From Candidatus Mycoplasma liparidae (lineage in GTDB: Bacteria; Bacillota_I; Bacilli_A; Mycoplasmatales; Mycoplasmoidaceae): a stretch of 64,000 nt of DNA. Below are positions 20,579-33,206 of the stretch, one piece after another. A program made the position numbers and the translations under genes. Where the stretch lies: positions 124,001-188,000 of the forward strand of contig RHHX01000001.1 in NCBI GenBank assembly GCA_009884515.1, given 5' to 3'. A model generated the notes under the pieces. The model did no database searches and had not been told where the DNA came from. It saw nothing but the letters and a program-made list of their open reading frames with translations. Position 1 is the first letter of the stretch. Each line of letters begins with the position of its first letter.

Positions 20579-23500
20579 CTAAAATCTTGTGATTAGGATT
20601 TTAGTTCATTTTTCTGATTGTCAAATAATATAATTCAAACTGTTTTCATTGGTATTTGATAAACTATTCTTTATTTTTGTAATTATTTTAGGACTATCTA
20701 TATTTCATTCGTATTCATTTATTCTAAAAGTAGAATAACCTCTATCTTCTAAGAAATATTGTCTATCAATATCTTCTAGTGTTAATTTTTCGGTTCTATT
20801 TGTTTTTCACTTACAAATTAATATTGCTTTAACAATTTCATTAGTTTGTCTTTTTTTAATTAAAATATCTATTTTTTTACTTCCAACAGGAAAATTATTA
20901 GAAATAACATATTTATCAGATAAAGTTTTTACTAATTCACCATATATCTCTTTAACTATTGGAGTAGAAAATAATTGATTTTCAACTATATCTTCTTTTT
21001 TGATTTCATCATTAAGATCATTAATTGATAAATCATTATAATTCTCAATAATTTGATCTTCTTCACCATCATCAAATAAAGATGTAGCTATTTCTTTTGT
21101 TGAAAAATCTTCTATTTTCTCAATTGTTTCAATACTTTTTTCATCAGCAATACCATCAATATATTCTATAAATTTCTTAAAAACTATTGCATTTTTATTA
21201 TTTATATTAGCAATCTTAATTTGATTTCCATAAAGTGATTTTACTATTATCATTTTACTTTTAGCTCTTGTAATGGCAACATTTAATCTATTCATTCCTC
21301 CATTAGTATTTAATGGCTCGAAATTATTTTTAATAATGCCAAGATTATTTGGTCCATATGAAATTGAAAGAATAACTAAATCACCTTCATTACCTTGAAC
21401 ATTTTCAAGGTTAGTAATAATTACTTGTCCATTGTCAATCATTTCTTTAAGAGAATCTGGAAGTTTTGAAGAGTTTTCTATTAATAAACTTTCAATATAT
21501 AGAGATTGTTTTGAGTTAAAAGTAATTATTAATATCTTTTCATAATTCTGATATTGATTAATTAATATATCTACAACTTTTCAGCTTCTTTTTGATTTAT
21601 TTGATCTCAATTACCGCCGACATTATAAACTTCAATTGATTCTTTATCATTTGTTCCACGTTTTGTTGCAACTTCAAGATTATTTTTATAAATAAATTTA
21701 TTAGAAAATTCTATTAATTGTTTAGACTCTGAACGATAATGATTTCTTAAATGAAATTCATTTCATCAAGATACTTTTGCTCTTTCTAATAAGGAATCTT
21801 CTCGATCAAAATCATTAATATCAAAGTCAGTTACTGCTAATTTACTAGCGAAAAATGAAGAAGGTTTTAATTGTTTATCATCTCCAGAAACAACTTTAAT
21901 ATTAGTTCTATAAACTAATGGATATGCTCTTTCAAGAGATATTTGACTAGCTTCATCAAAAATACCGTAATCAAATTCATCTCTAATTAATGGAACCATA
22001 TCAGCAACATTATCTGGTCTAGCTACTCATATCGGAAATAATTTTTTTAGTGATGTGTAATATTTTTTAACAAATTGAGTTATTGGAGGATGAGCAGATG
22101 ATGCTAATCTTAGTAGGTTTGCTATTTCATTCTTTTCATCTTTTGATAATCTAATTAAATAATTTCTTAAATTATTAATATATTTTTTAAAAGTTATTTC
22201 TTCTACTAATGAAGCTGCTCTATGAGATTCTTTTCTCAATTGAATAATGATATCTTGTAGGTGAATTCCTTTTATTTCTAAAAACATAGGATTTTCATTG
22301 ATGATTCTATTTCACATAGATATTATTTTTAATTTTAAAAATTGATCATGATCAATGGGTGTTGTTATTCTTTGAATAATAGGTTGAATCTTATCAAAAT
22401 CAAATAATATTATTGGATTTAAATATAGTGATTTTATATATGGTTTAGATAATCATTCTCATTCCTTTATAATTTCTTGGTTCAATATTTCATATAATTC
22501 TTTAAATTGATGAAGGTTAACTAAAAAATCAAAATCATAATTAAACATTTCTTTATATTTAATAAGTTCATTAATATTAGTTGATTTTAATGAATCTATA
22601 TCAGAATTAAAATCATATATCATTTCTAGTATTTCATCTTTTTTACTATCGGCAACTCTTATTTGTTTTATATTTAATGTTGAATCCTCAACATTTTTTA
22701 TTAAAGATTGATTAATTATGAATTCAGCATAAAATATTTCTTTATTATTATTTTCATTGTTTTCATAGATTTCTAAAAAGGAAGCTATTTTATCTGAATT
22801 AATTTGTAAAAAATCTAATCAATTATCTTTTGATATAGCTTTTTTGTGTTTTTCAATAAAAATCTCACCTTTAAAAATAATCTCTTTAATTTTGGCATTT
22901 GATAAAGATGTAAAAGAGTTATCTTTATCAAATACTCTTCTTTTAAAATTAATATAACTGGTTAATCGATTCAAAAAATGTATTTTTTCTTTTGAATTTT
23001 TCTCATTGAAAAGTTTCAAATCTTCAAATTTATTCTCTTCTTTAAAAACGAAAAAATTATTTATTAAGTTATTTAATTTATTTCCACCTAGTAAAAATTT
23101 TTCAACCATTTTAGTTTTATAATTAATTTTATCTATAATAAATTTAAGAGATTTATTTACATCTGATAAAGATTGATCTTCACCTTGTAGGGCATATTTT
23201 TTTATAAATTTCTTAGTTGCTAAATAACTTATAAATAAATCATCTATTTTAGAAAAATTATATTGTTCAAAAATAAATTTTATGTCTTCATAAAGACTCT
23301 GTTCTTTGTTTGTTAATGGTGAAGTATAATTTTGAAGTCATTCGGTACAAATTTGTTCACCCAAAGTCTTTTTAAGAAGATCATATTCACTATAATCCAT
23401 TTTAAAAAAACCATCTGAAAAATCTTCTATTTTTCAATTTTTATTAACTAAACTTTTTAATTCAATATATCAATCTTCATAATTTTTAAAAAACATTAAT

Positions 23501-24804
23501 TCATCTTGACTAAATTTAATAGGTTCGATTGTAGCTGATTTAGAAAATCTTGATGGTTCTCTATATCATTGTCTTCCTAATAATGAATCTAAATTAGATA
23601 TTTTTTTATAAAAATTTTCTTTATTTGTTGTGTCATAAAGAAAAAGAGCAAATTGTGAAAGTGTTTTCATTCTTTCAGTTAAAACTTCAAGAGCAGCTTT
23701 TTTTTCTAAAACCATTAAAGACGTTTTACCTTTTATTAATGCATTACAAATAATATTAGAAATTGCCTCAGATTTACCAGTACCAGGAGGTCCATGAATT
23801 ACTGTTGATTGAGAAAGTGATGACGCGACTGCATATTTTTGATAAATATTCAGAGGTTGAGTTAATTCAAAAATATTATTATTTTTAATGATTTTATCTT
23901 CAAAATATTCATTAGATTTAAATGAACTGTCAATTTGATTTTCAAATGGATCAACATCTTCATCAATTATTTTTTTAAGATCTTCACCTAATGCACTTCC
24001 ACCAGGTTCAAAAATACCTATTAATGAATATGGTAAAATTTCAAATGAAACTGCATCAGAAATTATTTTTTTAGCATCTTCATTAACAAATGGAAGTAAA
24101 TTATTAGTATTATGTGGAACATCGTAACCTAACATTCTTTCATATCTTTCAATATACTTTTCAAAAGATATATTTTCAAAAAGCTCTTCAATAGTTGTAT
24201 TTGTAGGAAACTCTTTATTCATAAGAACTTGAATCTTTTCATTAACAAATTTTTCATCAAGAATTTTTCTAATGAATAATTTTGTTCCTTCTTCAACTAT
24301 TTCAACCTTATATAAAATTAATGGTGCTTTAACTGCTGAATTACTATCTATTTTTCCTCTTAAGAATTGATGTGTAATATATAGTGGTCAAACAGTTGTA
24401 TCCTCAAAATAATTTTTAGCTAATCTATTTAAAGAAATAAAATTTTTCTTATGACCTCTGATTTGGTCAACAAAATATGTAATATGTTTCTTCTTATTGT
24501 TTTCAAAATTTATTGATAATTCTGCTTTTCTAGTATCTGTAATAATTAAGTTATTTTGATTTACAATTTCAATAAATTCATCAATATTCTTAGAATTCTT
24601 TAAATTAGCTTCAAAGTAACCAATATCACTAGCTGATGAAATGGGAATTATTGATGTTTCTCCGTTAATAAAATCTAAAAAATCTTCTCTATTTACATAT
24701 TTAAAAATATCAATATGTCTTGAAGAAATATGACTTTTTATACAATAATCAATCGAATTTATTTTTACCAAATTTAGTAATTTTTGTTTTATTGCTTTTT
24801 TCAT
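20579..24804 (-). pseudogene. Giant SF1 DNA/RNA helicase with C-terminal Vsr-like domain, split by one frameshift
   Basis: Intact length would be about 1,408 residues. From ATG 24804 the frame runs to TAG at 21571-21573 (1,077 residues). It holds Walker A HGPPGTGKS near residue 338, Walker B FDEASQ near 947 and GDDKQLKPS. The rest continues in another frame to TAG 20579, with QGNEGDLVIL and MNRLNVAITRAKS (motifs V-VI). Its end, VGSKKIDILI...DRQYFLEDRGY, resembles Vsr/DUF559-type nuclease domains. One missing A in GAAAAGTTGTAG near 21577-21583 explains the break. It directly follows the hydrolase gene. It may be a real mutation, a slippage event or a sequence error. Confidence 0.8.
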
Positions 24805-25593
24805 CTATTTTAATATTCCTTTTATTACTTTTATATATTCTTCTTTGTTATCTCAAATAAGATCATGTCCTGTATTTTTTAAAATATGTGTTGAATCTGT
24901 GAGCTTTGAAAATAGTTTTAAATTTTCTTTATAATCACAAAAAATATCATTTTCAGATAATATGATGTCAAGTTTTTTATTAATTTGTTTTACTTTTTTA
25001 AGATATTTATTTATTTTAATTCAAGAAAAAATATCATTAATTAAAAATCTGAATTGTGTTTCATTTTTTAAAACATTTTTTCTTTTTTCATCAATTAAAT
25101 TTAGTCATTCTTCATTATTTAAAAGTTTTTCAATATTGAAGATCATATTTTGTTCATAATATAAATTATCCAATTTATTAGATGTGAAAAATGCATTTTT
25201 GTAAATCAAACTACAGTATTTTATGTATTTATTTAATGGGTTTATCAAAATAAATCTTTTTATTCTATCACCAAAATATTCTTCTAAATCTTTAGCAAAA
25301 AGCGTTGACATAGAATCAAGTATAAAAATTATTTTATCTATTTTATTAGTTTCAATAAAGTTAATAACTGTTTGTAAAATTTCTTTGATTGATATATCTC
25401 TACCTAGATCAATTTCACTTATTCCATGATTAGGAAGATCTAATGAGTAATAGTTATAATTAATATTTAAATCTTTAAATAAATCAAAACTATCTTTTGC
25501 TGAATTTCTAATATCATGGATAAAAAATATATTATCTAATTTTTCATTTTTAATTAAAATATATTCAGAATTATTAAGCAAAATATACCTCAT
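24805..25593 (-). CDS. Alpha/beta hydrolase
   Basis: 262 residues. It has the alpha/beta hydrolase layout: oxyanion-like FFIHDIRNS near the start, LDLPNHG, a nucleophile elbow FILDSMSTL (serine in a degenerate G-x-S-x-G, with Asp and Thr replacing the glycines), Asp in LSENDIF and His in NTGHDLIW near the end. Substrate unknown; esterase or lipase-like activity is likely if the altered elbow works. It abuts the helicase ATG with no spacing, so the two are co-transcribed. It is transcribed away from the DUF368 gene. Confidence 0.75.
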
Positions 25594-25646
25594 ATCCTTA
25601 ATTGACTTTTATTAAAAATAATAGTAAAATTTATATAAAATTTAGT

Positions 25647-25665
25647 ATTATACAAAGTATATAAT
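25647..25665. promoter_or_regulatory. Back-to-back -10 elements of a divergent promoter
   Basis: TATAAT at 25660-25665 faces the DUF368 gene, with a TTAGTA near 25642 as weak -35. A TATAAT on the minus strand (25647-25652) faces the hydrolase gene. The two are only 7 bp apart, so the two polymerases would compete. Confidence 0.5.
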
Positions 25666-25700
25666 CAATTCTAATTGTTATTATTATTATAAGGAAAAAT

Positions 25701-26840
25701 ATGAAAAAAGGCAATAATAATAATACCCATATAAAAGAAGAATTAGACGAAAATATTATTCAAATTCAAGAAGAAGAAATAAATTATATTGATGAAAGTT
25801 TAATAGAAGAAAATAATTTTAAAGTTATATTTATTCAATTTATTAATGCTGTTTTTTTATCTTTTTTTAATCTTATAATTGGTGTTAGTGGCTCTGTTTA
25901 TTTATTATTTGTTTCTTATTATGATAAATTTATTAACAATATTTATATTTTTTCAAGATCACTTTCATTTAGAGAAAGAATGAAATCCTTTTTAAAATTT
26001 TCGTTTTTTCTAATTTTATGAAGTCTTATTTCATTTTTTGTAATTTATTTTTATGATTACATAATTCAAGAATCTTGAGGAAATTTATTTCTTGGTTTTG
26101 CTATAACTTTTAACTTACTTTCAATACCTGTTTTTTTAAAGACACTAAAACCGGCTTTACCTATATACTCATTGGGAAGAAGTATGACTCATGAATCTGA
26201 AAAGGATAAAAGATTAAATCTTTTATTATTTATTGGGTCTATTGTAACAATTTTATTAGTAGGAGTAATAATTAGGTTTGTTTCTAGTTTTAATGCAACT
26301 TTATTTTTACCAGGTGGTAAAGGATTAACTTTTATGCCTTTTAAAGCTGCTTTTAATAATACTAATAGTGATAAAATAATAGTTTATTTATTAGGTGGTT
26401 TTGTATCAGGTGCTCTTTTTTTAATACCAGGTATTTCATTTATTATCATATTAAGTGCATTTAACATTAATTATGATTTATTTAATGCAGTAAGAGATTT
26501 AATGATTGGTGATTTTAATCAACTACCTATAATAATTGTTATATTCATGATGTTTGTTTGTGGCTTGTTTTCATCCACTATTTTAGTAAAATATTTAAAC
26601 AATAAAAAACCTCATTTAATTTCTTCAATAGGCTCTGGTTTCATGATTGCTTCTGTTCCTGTTATTCTGATATCTTTAAGTAGTAATGATTGAAATGCTA
26701 TGGGATCTAATTATGTACCTTTAATAATTGGATTAGTTGTAGGTTTAGTAGCTGCTTTTACTTTTTATTTTATAAATGTAAGAACTGGTAAAATAGATTC
26801 ATCTATTTTCAAGTTTTTAAATCCTAAAATAGGTGCTTAA
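25701..26840 (+). CDS. DUF368 family polytopic membrane protein
   Basis: 379 residues. A 45-residue acidic cytoplasmic leader (EEINYIDESLIEE) is followed by about eight hydrophobic segments. The typical DUF368 features are FIQFINAVFLSFFNLIIGVSG near residues 45-66 and GGFVSGALFLIPGIS near residue 235. DUF368 proteins are widespread; some have been linked to undecaprenyl-phosphate translocation. A mycoplasma lacks a wall, so the substrate here is unclear. AAGGAAAAAT precedes the ATG. It is 4 bp upstream of tlyA. Confidence 0.8.
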
Positions 26841-26844
26841 TAAT

Positions 26845-27579
26845 ATGTATAGGTTAGATTCTTTTTTAGTTGAAAAAAATATTGTTGAATCTCGAAATAA
26901 AGCTCAAAGATTAATTAAAAATTATAATATTTCAGTTAATGACTTAATCATTAATAAACCTTCTTTTATTGTTAATGAAAATGATAATATAAAAATTATT
27001 AATGATTTAAAATATGTTTCAAGAGCTGGTGAAAAATTAAAATTTGTAATTGATAAATATGAATTGGATTTTTTTAATAAGAATATTCTTGATTTAGGAG
27101 CTTCAACTGGTGGTTTTACTGATTGTTCCTTACAAGAAAAAGCTAATAAAATTTTTGCTGTTGATGTCGGAATAGATCAATTACATAAATCATTATGAAA
27201 TAATCCTAAAGTTATTAATATACAAAAAATGAATATTAAAGAATTAAATACTGAAATAATAGATAAACAAATAGATATCATCCTATCTGATTTATCATTT
27301 ACAAGCTCTATTGTTGTTTTTGATTCTATAAAAAGAATTAAAAAATCTGAGAACCATCTTTTAATAATTTTAATAAAACCTCAATTCGAGTTAAATGAGA
27401 AAATAGTTAAAAAAAGTAAAGGTAAAATAAAAGATAAAAAATATCATAAATTAGCAATTGATAAAATTTGTTCATGTGCCAAAGAAAATAATTATTCTGT
27501 TCTACATATAATTGAATCACCTTTATTAGGTGCTAAGAATAACAATAAAGAATTCATAGCAATATTTAAAAATGAATAA
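26845..27579 (+). CDS. tlyA: TlyA family RNA methyltransferase/hemolysin
   Basis: 244 residues. An N-terminal S4 RNA-binding domain (MYRLDSFLVEKNIVESRNKA, then YVSRAGEKLKF) is fused to an FtsJ-like Rossmann methyltransferase with NILDLGASTGGFTDC and SDLSFTS. TlyA 2'-O-methylates rRNA in mycobacteria and is named hemolysin in older annotation. I would expect an rRNA substrate here. It starts 4 bp after the DUF368 gene and overlaps dinB by 8 bp. Confidence 0.88.
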
Positions 27580-28648
27580 AGTTATTTTTCATATTGATAT
27601 TGATAAATTTTATGCAAGTGTTGAAGAAATATTTGAAAATAAATTTTCCTTAGTTCCAATGGTTGTTGCTAGTACAAATAATAGATCGGTTATCCTAACT
27701 GCTAATTCACATGCTAGAAAATATGGAATAAAGTCTGGAATGAAGGTTTATGAAGCTAAAAATCTCTGTAATAGATTAGAAATTTCTCAACCAAAACATC
27801 AATTATATAAAAATTATTCAAGAAAATTTTTTGAATTAATAAAAGAAAATATAACATCTAATATTGAAATGGTTTCAGTTGATGAGTGTTTTATAAATGT
27901 TACTCAAGTATTAGAAAAATATCATAATAACTATAGTATTTTAGCTTTAAAAATAATTCAATTAATAAAAGATGAGTTGAACATAAGTATTACAATTGGA
28001 ATAAGTGATAGTAAATTTTTGGCTAAAGTTGCTGGAAATGAAAAGCATGACAATAAATTTTTAGCAATATTTAAAAAAGATATAAAAATAAAAATATGAA
28101 ATAAAAAAATAGGTGATATCCATATGGTTGGTGAATCAATGACACTATTCTTTTTGTCTTTAGGTATTGTTACTGTTAAAGATTTTATGGAGTACAAAGA
28201 TCCTAATTTTTTAACTGAAAAAATAGGATTAACTTATCTGAAATTGTATTCTAATCTAAGTGGTGATGGTGGTGGAGATGTTAATTCAGATATAGGCATA
28301 TCTAAAAGCATCTCAATCGATCATACTTTCAACTTTAGAGTTGATGATAAAGAAATTATTATCAATAGAATACACTTATTATCTGAACAATTATCAAAAA
28401 GATTAATTTCTAAAAATTTAATTGCATCAACATTTGTTATCAAGTACCAAAAAGAATATCAAAAAAATATATCACGAACTAAGACAATAAAAAACTATAT
28501 CAATTCAAAAGAAGATATAGTTGTTATATTTTTAGATCTATTTTTAGAAACTTGAGATTTCTTTGAAATAAGACTAATATCAATTGCTGCAAGAAGATTA
28601 AAAATATCTACAAATGAACGCTATGAACAAATAAAATTATTTAAATAA
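27572..28648 (+). CDS. dinB: Y-family DNA polymerase (DinB/UmuC type)
   Basis: 358 residues. Catalytic carboxylates are in FHIDIDKFYASVEE near residue 6 and in VSVDECFINVT near residue 100. The finger/thumb region contains IGISDSKFLAKVAGNEKHD (one residue change from the usual KxLAKxAS). The little-finger domain is diverged. It performs translesion synthesis. It starts within tlyA and ends 1 base before the convergent gene at 28649, with no terminator between them. Confidence 0.85.
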
Positions 28649-29557
28649 TTATTCAGTTGGAATTTCATTTAATTGATAAAAAGTAATAATTTCTTCAATA
28701 GTAGTTTTTCCGTTATCGATATATTTATATTCAATATTTCCTTCAAAATTTCTAAAAGCAATTGCAAAGAATTTATTATAATTTACAGGAGATGGTGGAT
28801 CTTCTCCTTCAGGAGGTGGATCTTCTGGAGATGGAGAAATTGTTGGTCCTCAATAATTATTTAAAAAGTCTGTTATTGTTAAATAAGTGTCAATGCCTTT
28901 TGGATCTCTATATTTTTCTAAAATAGCATCATCATCTTTATCTTCTTTAACTGAATATTCTAAATTTTCAGGTGTAAAACTAAATTTTAATGTTTTATCA
29001 ATTTTATTAATTTTATTACCGTTAGCATCAGTATATGTTTCTTTTTGCTTTTTCTCGAACTCATCTTCACTATCAATGATCGATCTTGTATTAATTACAT
29101 CAATATAATTAACAAAATAAGGTATTGTGTTTGGTTTTGAAACAGATGTACCACCATAGAAAACATCATATAATTCAGGTAATAAAGCATTACTCATTAC
29201 ATTAAAAGAATCAGAATTTGAATTTAATAAAAATTCAGCAGCATTTCAACTATGCCCATAAAGAGCTAGATTTGTTTCTGCATACGCATTAGAACCAAAT
29301 GTAAATATGTAATTACCGTTATTTATTGTTTTTGTTCCCTTAGCAGCTTCTAATGTAGAAGTTCCTATAGTTTGTAATTTATCATATCTAGTAGGATTTT
29401 TATCAATTTTGTCTTTATCATAGTTAGCTTGTGAATAATATCTAATATTTGGATTTGATACATTATTTAGAGTTCAAAATAAACCAACAGATAAACTAGT
29501 AGCTATAGTGAATCCAACAATAGAAAATCCTATTATATATTTTTTAAAAGCATTCAT
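28649..29557 (-). CDS. N-terminally anchored extracellular protein, proline-rich tail
   Basis: 302 residues. An N-terminal hydrophobic segment (IIGFSIVGFTIATSLSVGLFW, residues 8-28) has no following Cys, so it is an uncleaved anchor or non-lipidated signal. The body is polar. Near residues 232-255 lies a proline-rich, acidic spacer (SPSPEDPPPEGEDPPSPV) encoded by an imperfect GGTGGATCTTCT-type repeat (minus-strand view, near 28795-28845). A short C-terminal domain follows. No known family. It is probably surface exposed and repeat-prone. Confidence 0.6.
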
Positions 29558-29584
29558 ATTTCCTAATATATCCTCAAATAAACA

Positions 29585-30952
29585 TTATTGTGATTTAGCA
29601 ATATTATACAATGTTCTTAAAATAATACCTGTTCCGATATTATCTTTATCAGCTGTTGCGGCAACATCAAAATGTGAATAGTATTTATCCATTGTAAATT
29701 CTTTTAAAAAACATGCTGCTCTACTTGAACCAGCTTTTGGTCCTGGAACTGAATTTGCTATATCAGCAATACTAGATTTTAACATTTTTGTAAATTCATG
29801 ATGAAATGGCAGTCTTCAAACTTGTTCACCAGAAATAATTGAAGCATCTTCAATTTGTTTTCACATTTTATCCGAAGTTGATCATACACCAGTATATGTT
29901 TCACCTAAACTATATATCATTGCACCAGTTAAAGTAGCTACATCAAATAAATGTGTTGCTTTTAAATCTTTAGCAGCATAAGTTAACGCATCAGCTAATA
30001 TTAATCTACCTTCAGCATCAGTATTATCTATTTCAACAGTTTTACCTAAATATGAAGTAACTATATCATCTGGTCTTTGTGCTGAAGAATTAACTAAATT
30101 GAGAACTAACGGCATTACAGCAACAACATTCGTTTTTATCCCATTTTTAACTAATGAATGTAAAGCAGATCCAACAATAGCAGCACCACTCATATCATAT
30201 TTCATTCATCTCATATTAGGGCCTGTTTTTATATTCATACCACCAGTATCGAAACAAACTCCTTTACCAACAAAAGCATATTTATCTTTTGAACTTGAAT
30301 TATTATATTCTATAACCATCAATTTTGGCATAAATTTTTCTTCATCTGCAGCTTTACCAACACCAGTTAATAATAAAAGACCTTTTTTAACTAATTCATT
30401 ATATGACATAACAGAAATTTTAACTTTTGATTTAACATCATCAAATAGATTTGCCATTTCATCAACAAAACTTTGTGGATACATAACAGCAGAAGGCATA
30501 TCTTGTAATTTTCTACAAAATGTTTGATCTTCTGATATATTCATTGCTTCATTTAAAATAACTTCATGTTTTTTAATATTTTTAAAAACTAAATTAAAAT
30601 TAACTGTTTTTACTTCTTTTGTTTTTTTAGTATAAGGTGTATTACTAATAAAATTAAGAGCAGGAATCAATGAGAAAAATAATTTTTCTGTATCCTTATA
30701 ATCAATAATTGATAAAAAAGAATCTAAATCAATATTTACATCAATTCCAATATAACTTTTTAAATGTGACATTACACTAGTATATAATTCGTAACCTGAA
30801 AATTCTTCAGGCATTATATAAAATAGTTTTCCTTTAATTTCTTTATCTTCAAATAATGAATATTTTGCTGATTTATCAATATTTTTTGAATCATCTTTTT
30901 TAATAGCTATTAAACTATAAATTGTTTTTTTGTTTGTATCGTTTACTAACAT
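29585..30952 (-). CDS. pepA: Leucyl aminopeptidase (M17 family)
   Basis: 455 residues with TGA Trp. The C-terminal catalytic domain has VGKGVCFDTGGMNIK with the metal-binding K and D, a second metal cluster, and the signature NTDAEGRL. Later VATLTGA and VPGPKAGSSRAA fit M17. It releases N-terminal residues from cytosolic peptides with two metal ions. It would process peptides imported by the Opp system encoded 8 kb away on the same strand. The N-terminal domain is diverged, as usual. An AAAAGGAG-like site precedes the ATG. Confidence 0.93.
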
Positions 30953-31028
30953 ATAAAAACTCCTTTTAAACTGTATTATTAAAATACATTATACTATTTA
31001 ATAAAAAAATATTTGATTGGAGCAAAAA

Positions 31029-32198
31029 TTAAATTTTTATGTTTTTGTATAAAAAGTATTTATTTTTAATATTCAAATCACTTGTTTTCAATATATAAAA
31101 AATATTTCTATCTGATTTCGAAATTTCAAAATCATTTTCACTTATTTCTTTTGATTTTAAATATGGTTTTTCATATTTATCAATAATTGTTTTTAAAATA
31201 ATAACAGCATTATTAGGGTCAACTCCATTAGCAGTTTCTCCTGATAACATTAAAGCATCAGCATCAGAAAGAACTGCAAAATAAGCATCTGTTACTTCAG
31301 CTCTTGTTGGTCTTAAATTTCTTTCACAACTAGCTAGAATTTCAGTTGCTATGATTACTGGTTTTTTTGCTACTAAGCATTTACTAACAATATTATTTTG
31401 ATATTCAGGAATTAATTCATATGATGTTTCAGTTGCTAAATCTCCTCTAGCTACCATAATAGAATCACAATTTTCTATAAGTTCATCAATATTTTTAATA
31501 GCTGTTTGATTCTCAACTTTACCTATTAGAAGTGGTGAGTAATCTGTTTCTAATATTATTTTTTTAATATTGTTTAATTGTTCTATTTTCGTTAAAAAAG
31601 ATAGAGCAATATATTCACATTCTATTGAACATGCAAAAAGAATATCTCTTTTGTCTATTGAACTAATATTTTCAGATATAAAGTCAATCCCAGGAAACGT
31701 TACTTTTTTGTTATTTGATGCTTTTCAATTATTAAGACATTTTAGAGTCAAAAAGTCACTATAAATTGATTCAACACTAAGAGTCAAATTACCATCATCA
31801 ATATAAACACTGCTATTCAATACAATATTTTTAAATAATAATTTTTTATCGAAATCTCCGTGTATTGAAAATACTTGATCATTACATAATAAATTATCTT
31901 CAAATTTCATTTTTATTATTTGATTCTTTTTAAGAATTAGATCTTTATCAAATTTTCCTAATCTGATTTCAGGTCCTTTTGTATCATAAAGAATTTTAAT
32001 ATCAAAATGATTGTTTTTTGAAATTTTTCTTATTAATTCAATGTCAGTTTGTTTTTCATTATTTGATCCATGTGATGCATTAAATCTAAAAATATTTACA
32101 CCCGATTCTAAAAGATTCAAGATATTTTTTTCAGTAATTTTTTCATCTTTGTTTTTAATTGCTGGACCATATGTTGCTATTATTTTTGTTTTTGTCAT
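31029..32198 (-). CDS. pyk: Pyruvate kinase, short form lacking the C-terminal domain
   Basis: 389 residues from ATG 32198, against about 470 for the family. TKIIATYGPA opens it; GVNIFRFNASHG, DTKGPEIRLG, MVARGDLA and NLRPTRAEVTDAYFAVL...LMLSGETANG are all present. So the A/B barrel core is complete and converts PEP plus ADP to pyruvate plus ATP. The roughly 110-residue C domain that binds allosteric effectors is replaced by a short unrelated tail. A longer TTG start at 32270 would overlap the upstream gene by 44 bp and is less likely. Confidence 0.88.
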
Positions 32199-32226
32199 TT
32201 GAGTAAAGTCGTTTCTTTTAAAAATT

Positions 32227-33144
32227 TTATCTTTGGTATTTATATTTACTTCTTTTAAAGAGATTATCAAAATAAGGGTTTATTATTGAAATTAATAAAA
32301 AAGATAGAACGATATATATTGGTGTCTTTATTGTTTCTTTTAAAATTCTTGGTATTAAATAATAAAAGAAACCATATTTAGTTAAATTAGAAGGTAAATT
32401 ACCATTGTGTTGATATTTTCAAAATTCAATAAATGTAATTGGTCCTAAAATAAAACTCATTAAAATTGTACTAACAACAAAAAGAATTGTTAAATAAATA
32501 AAAAGCTTATACCTAATAAATGATTTTTCATTTTTAAAATTATTTCTTTTAAATGAAAAACTAACTATTTCTATTACTATAACAAATATAATAATAGAAA
32601 TGATTGAAATAGCAAAGTAAGTTTGGATATTATTAATATTTAACCCTGAACTAAATGTCGCATTTAAAATATTAGTAAAATGAATTGATAAATATATTAT
32701 TGAGAAAATAGCAAAGGAATAGATAATTATTTTTTGAATTATTAAATCAAAAATAATTGGTTTAGATTTCATTTTATGATAAATAATACTGATTATTCCG
32801 GCTATTATACCAATCATTAATTCTTGAATAGAGTACATTCAAAATCAAACACCACCATGAATCAAATAATTTATAATATCAGTTCCTACTCCAAATAATA
32901 ATCCAACAATTGGACCAAAAAATCACCCTACAATGTATATTGGTAATCAAGCAAATGACAATGAAATTCCAAAAGATATTAAATTAACATTAAAAAATCC
33001 TAAAACTATTCTAAGACCTAACATTAAGGCAATTATTACAATGTAATTTATTGTAGAAAAAAATTTAATTGGGTAAAAAGGAAATACAGTTTTCAAAAAT
33101 ATTTGTTTCTTATTCAAATTTATATTTTGTTCTAAAGTTTTCAT
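32227..33144 (-). CDS. ECF transporter S-component-like membrane protein
   Basis: 305 residues, about seven hydrophobic segments. The N-terminal part LMLGLRIVLGFFNVNLISFG, followed by WLPIYIVGWFFGPIVG and GVGTDIINYLI, matches the pattern of vitamin-binding S components (folate-type FolT in particular). S components bind a vitamin and dock with the EcfT/EcfA module; no Ecf genes are in this window. The C-terminal half is longer than in typical S components (about 200 residues) and may add TM helices. The vitamin is not determinable here. Confidence 0.65.
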
Positions 33145-33206
33145 CTGATCTCATTATAGGAAAAATAAAAAGTATCTCTTTTAGATATTTTTATTTTTAT
33201 ATTTAA

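Noticed and set aside
32199..32270. Longer pyruvate kinase start at TTG 32270
   Set aside because: It would overlap the upstream membrane-protein gene by 44 bp, and family members start near the TKIIATYGPA segment.
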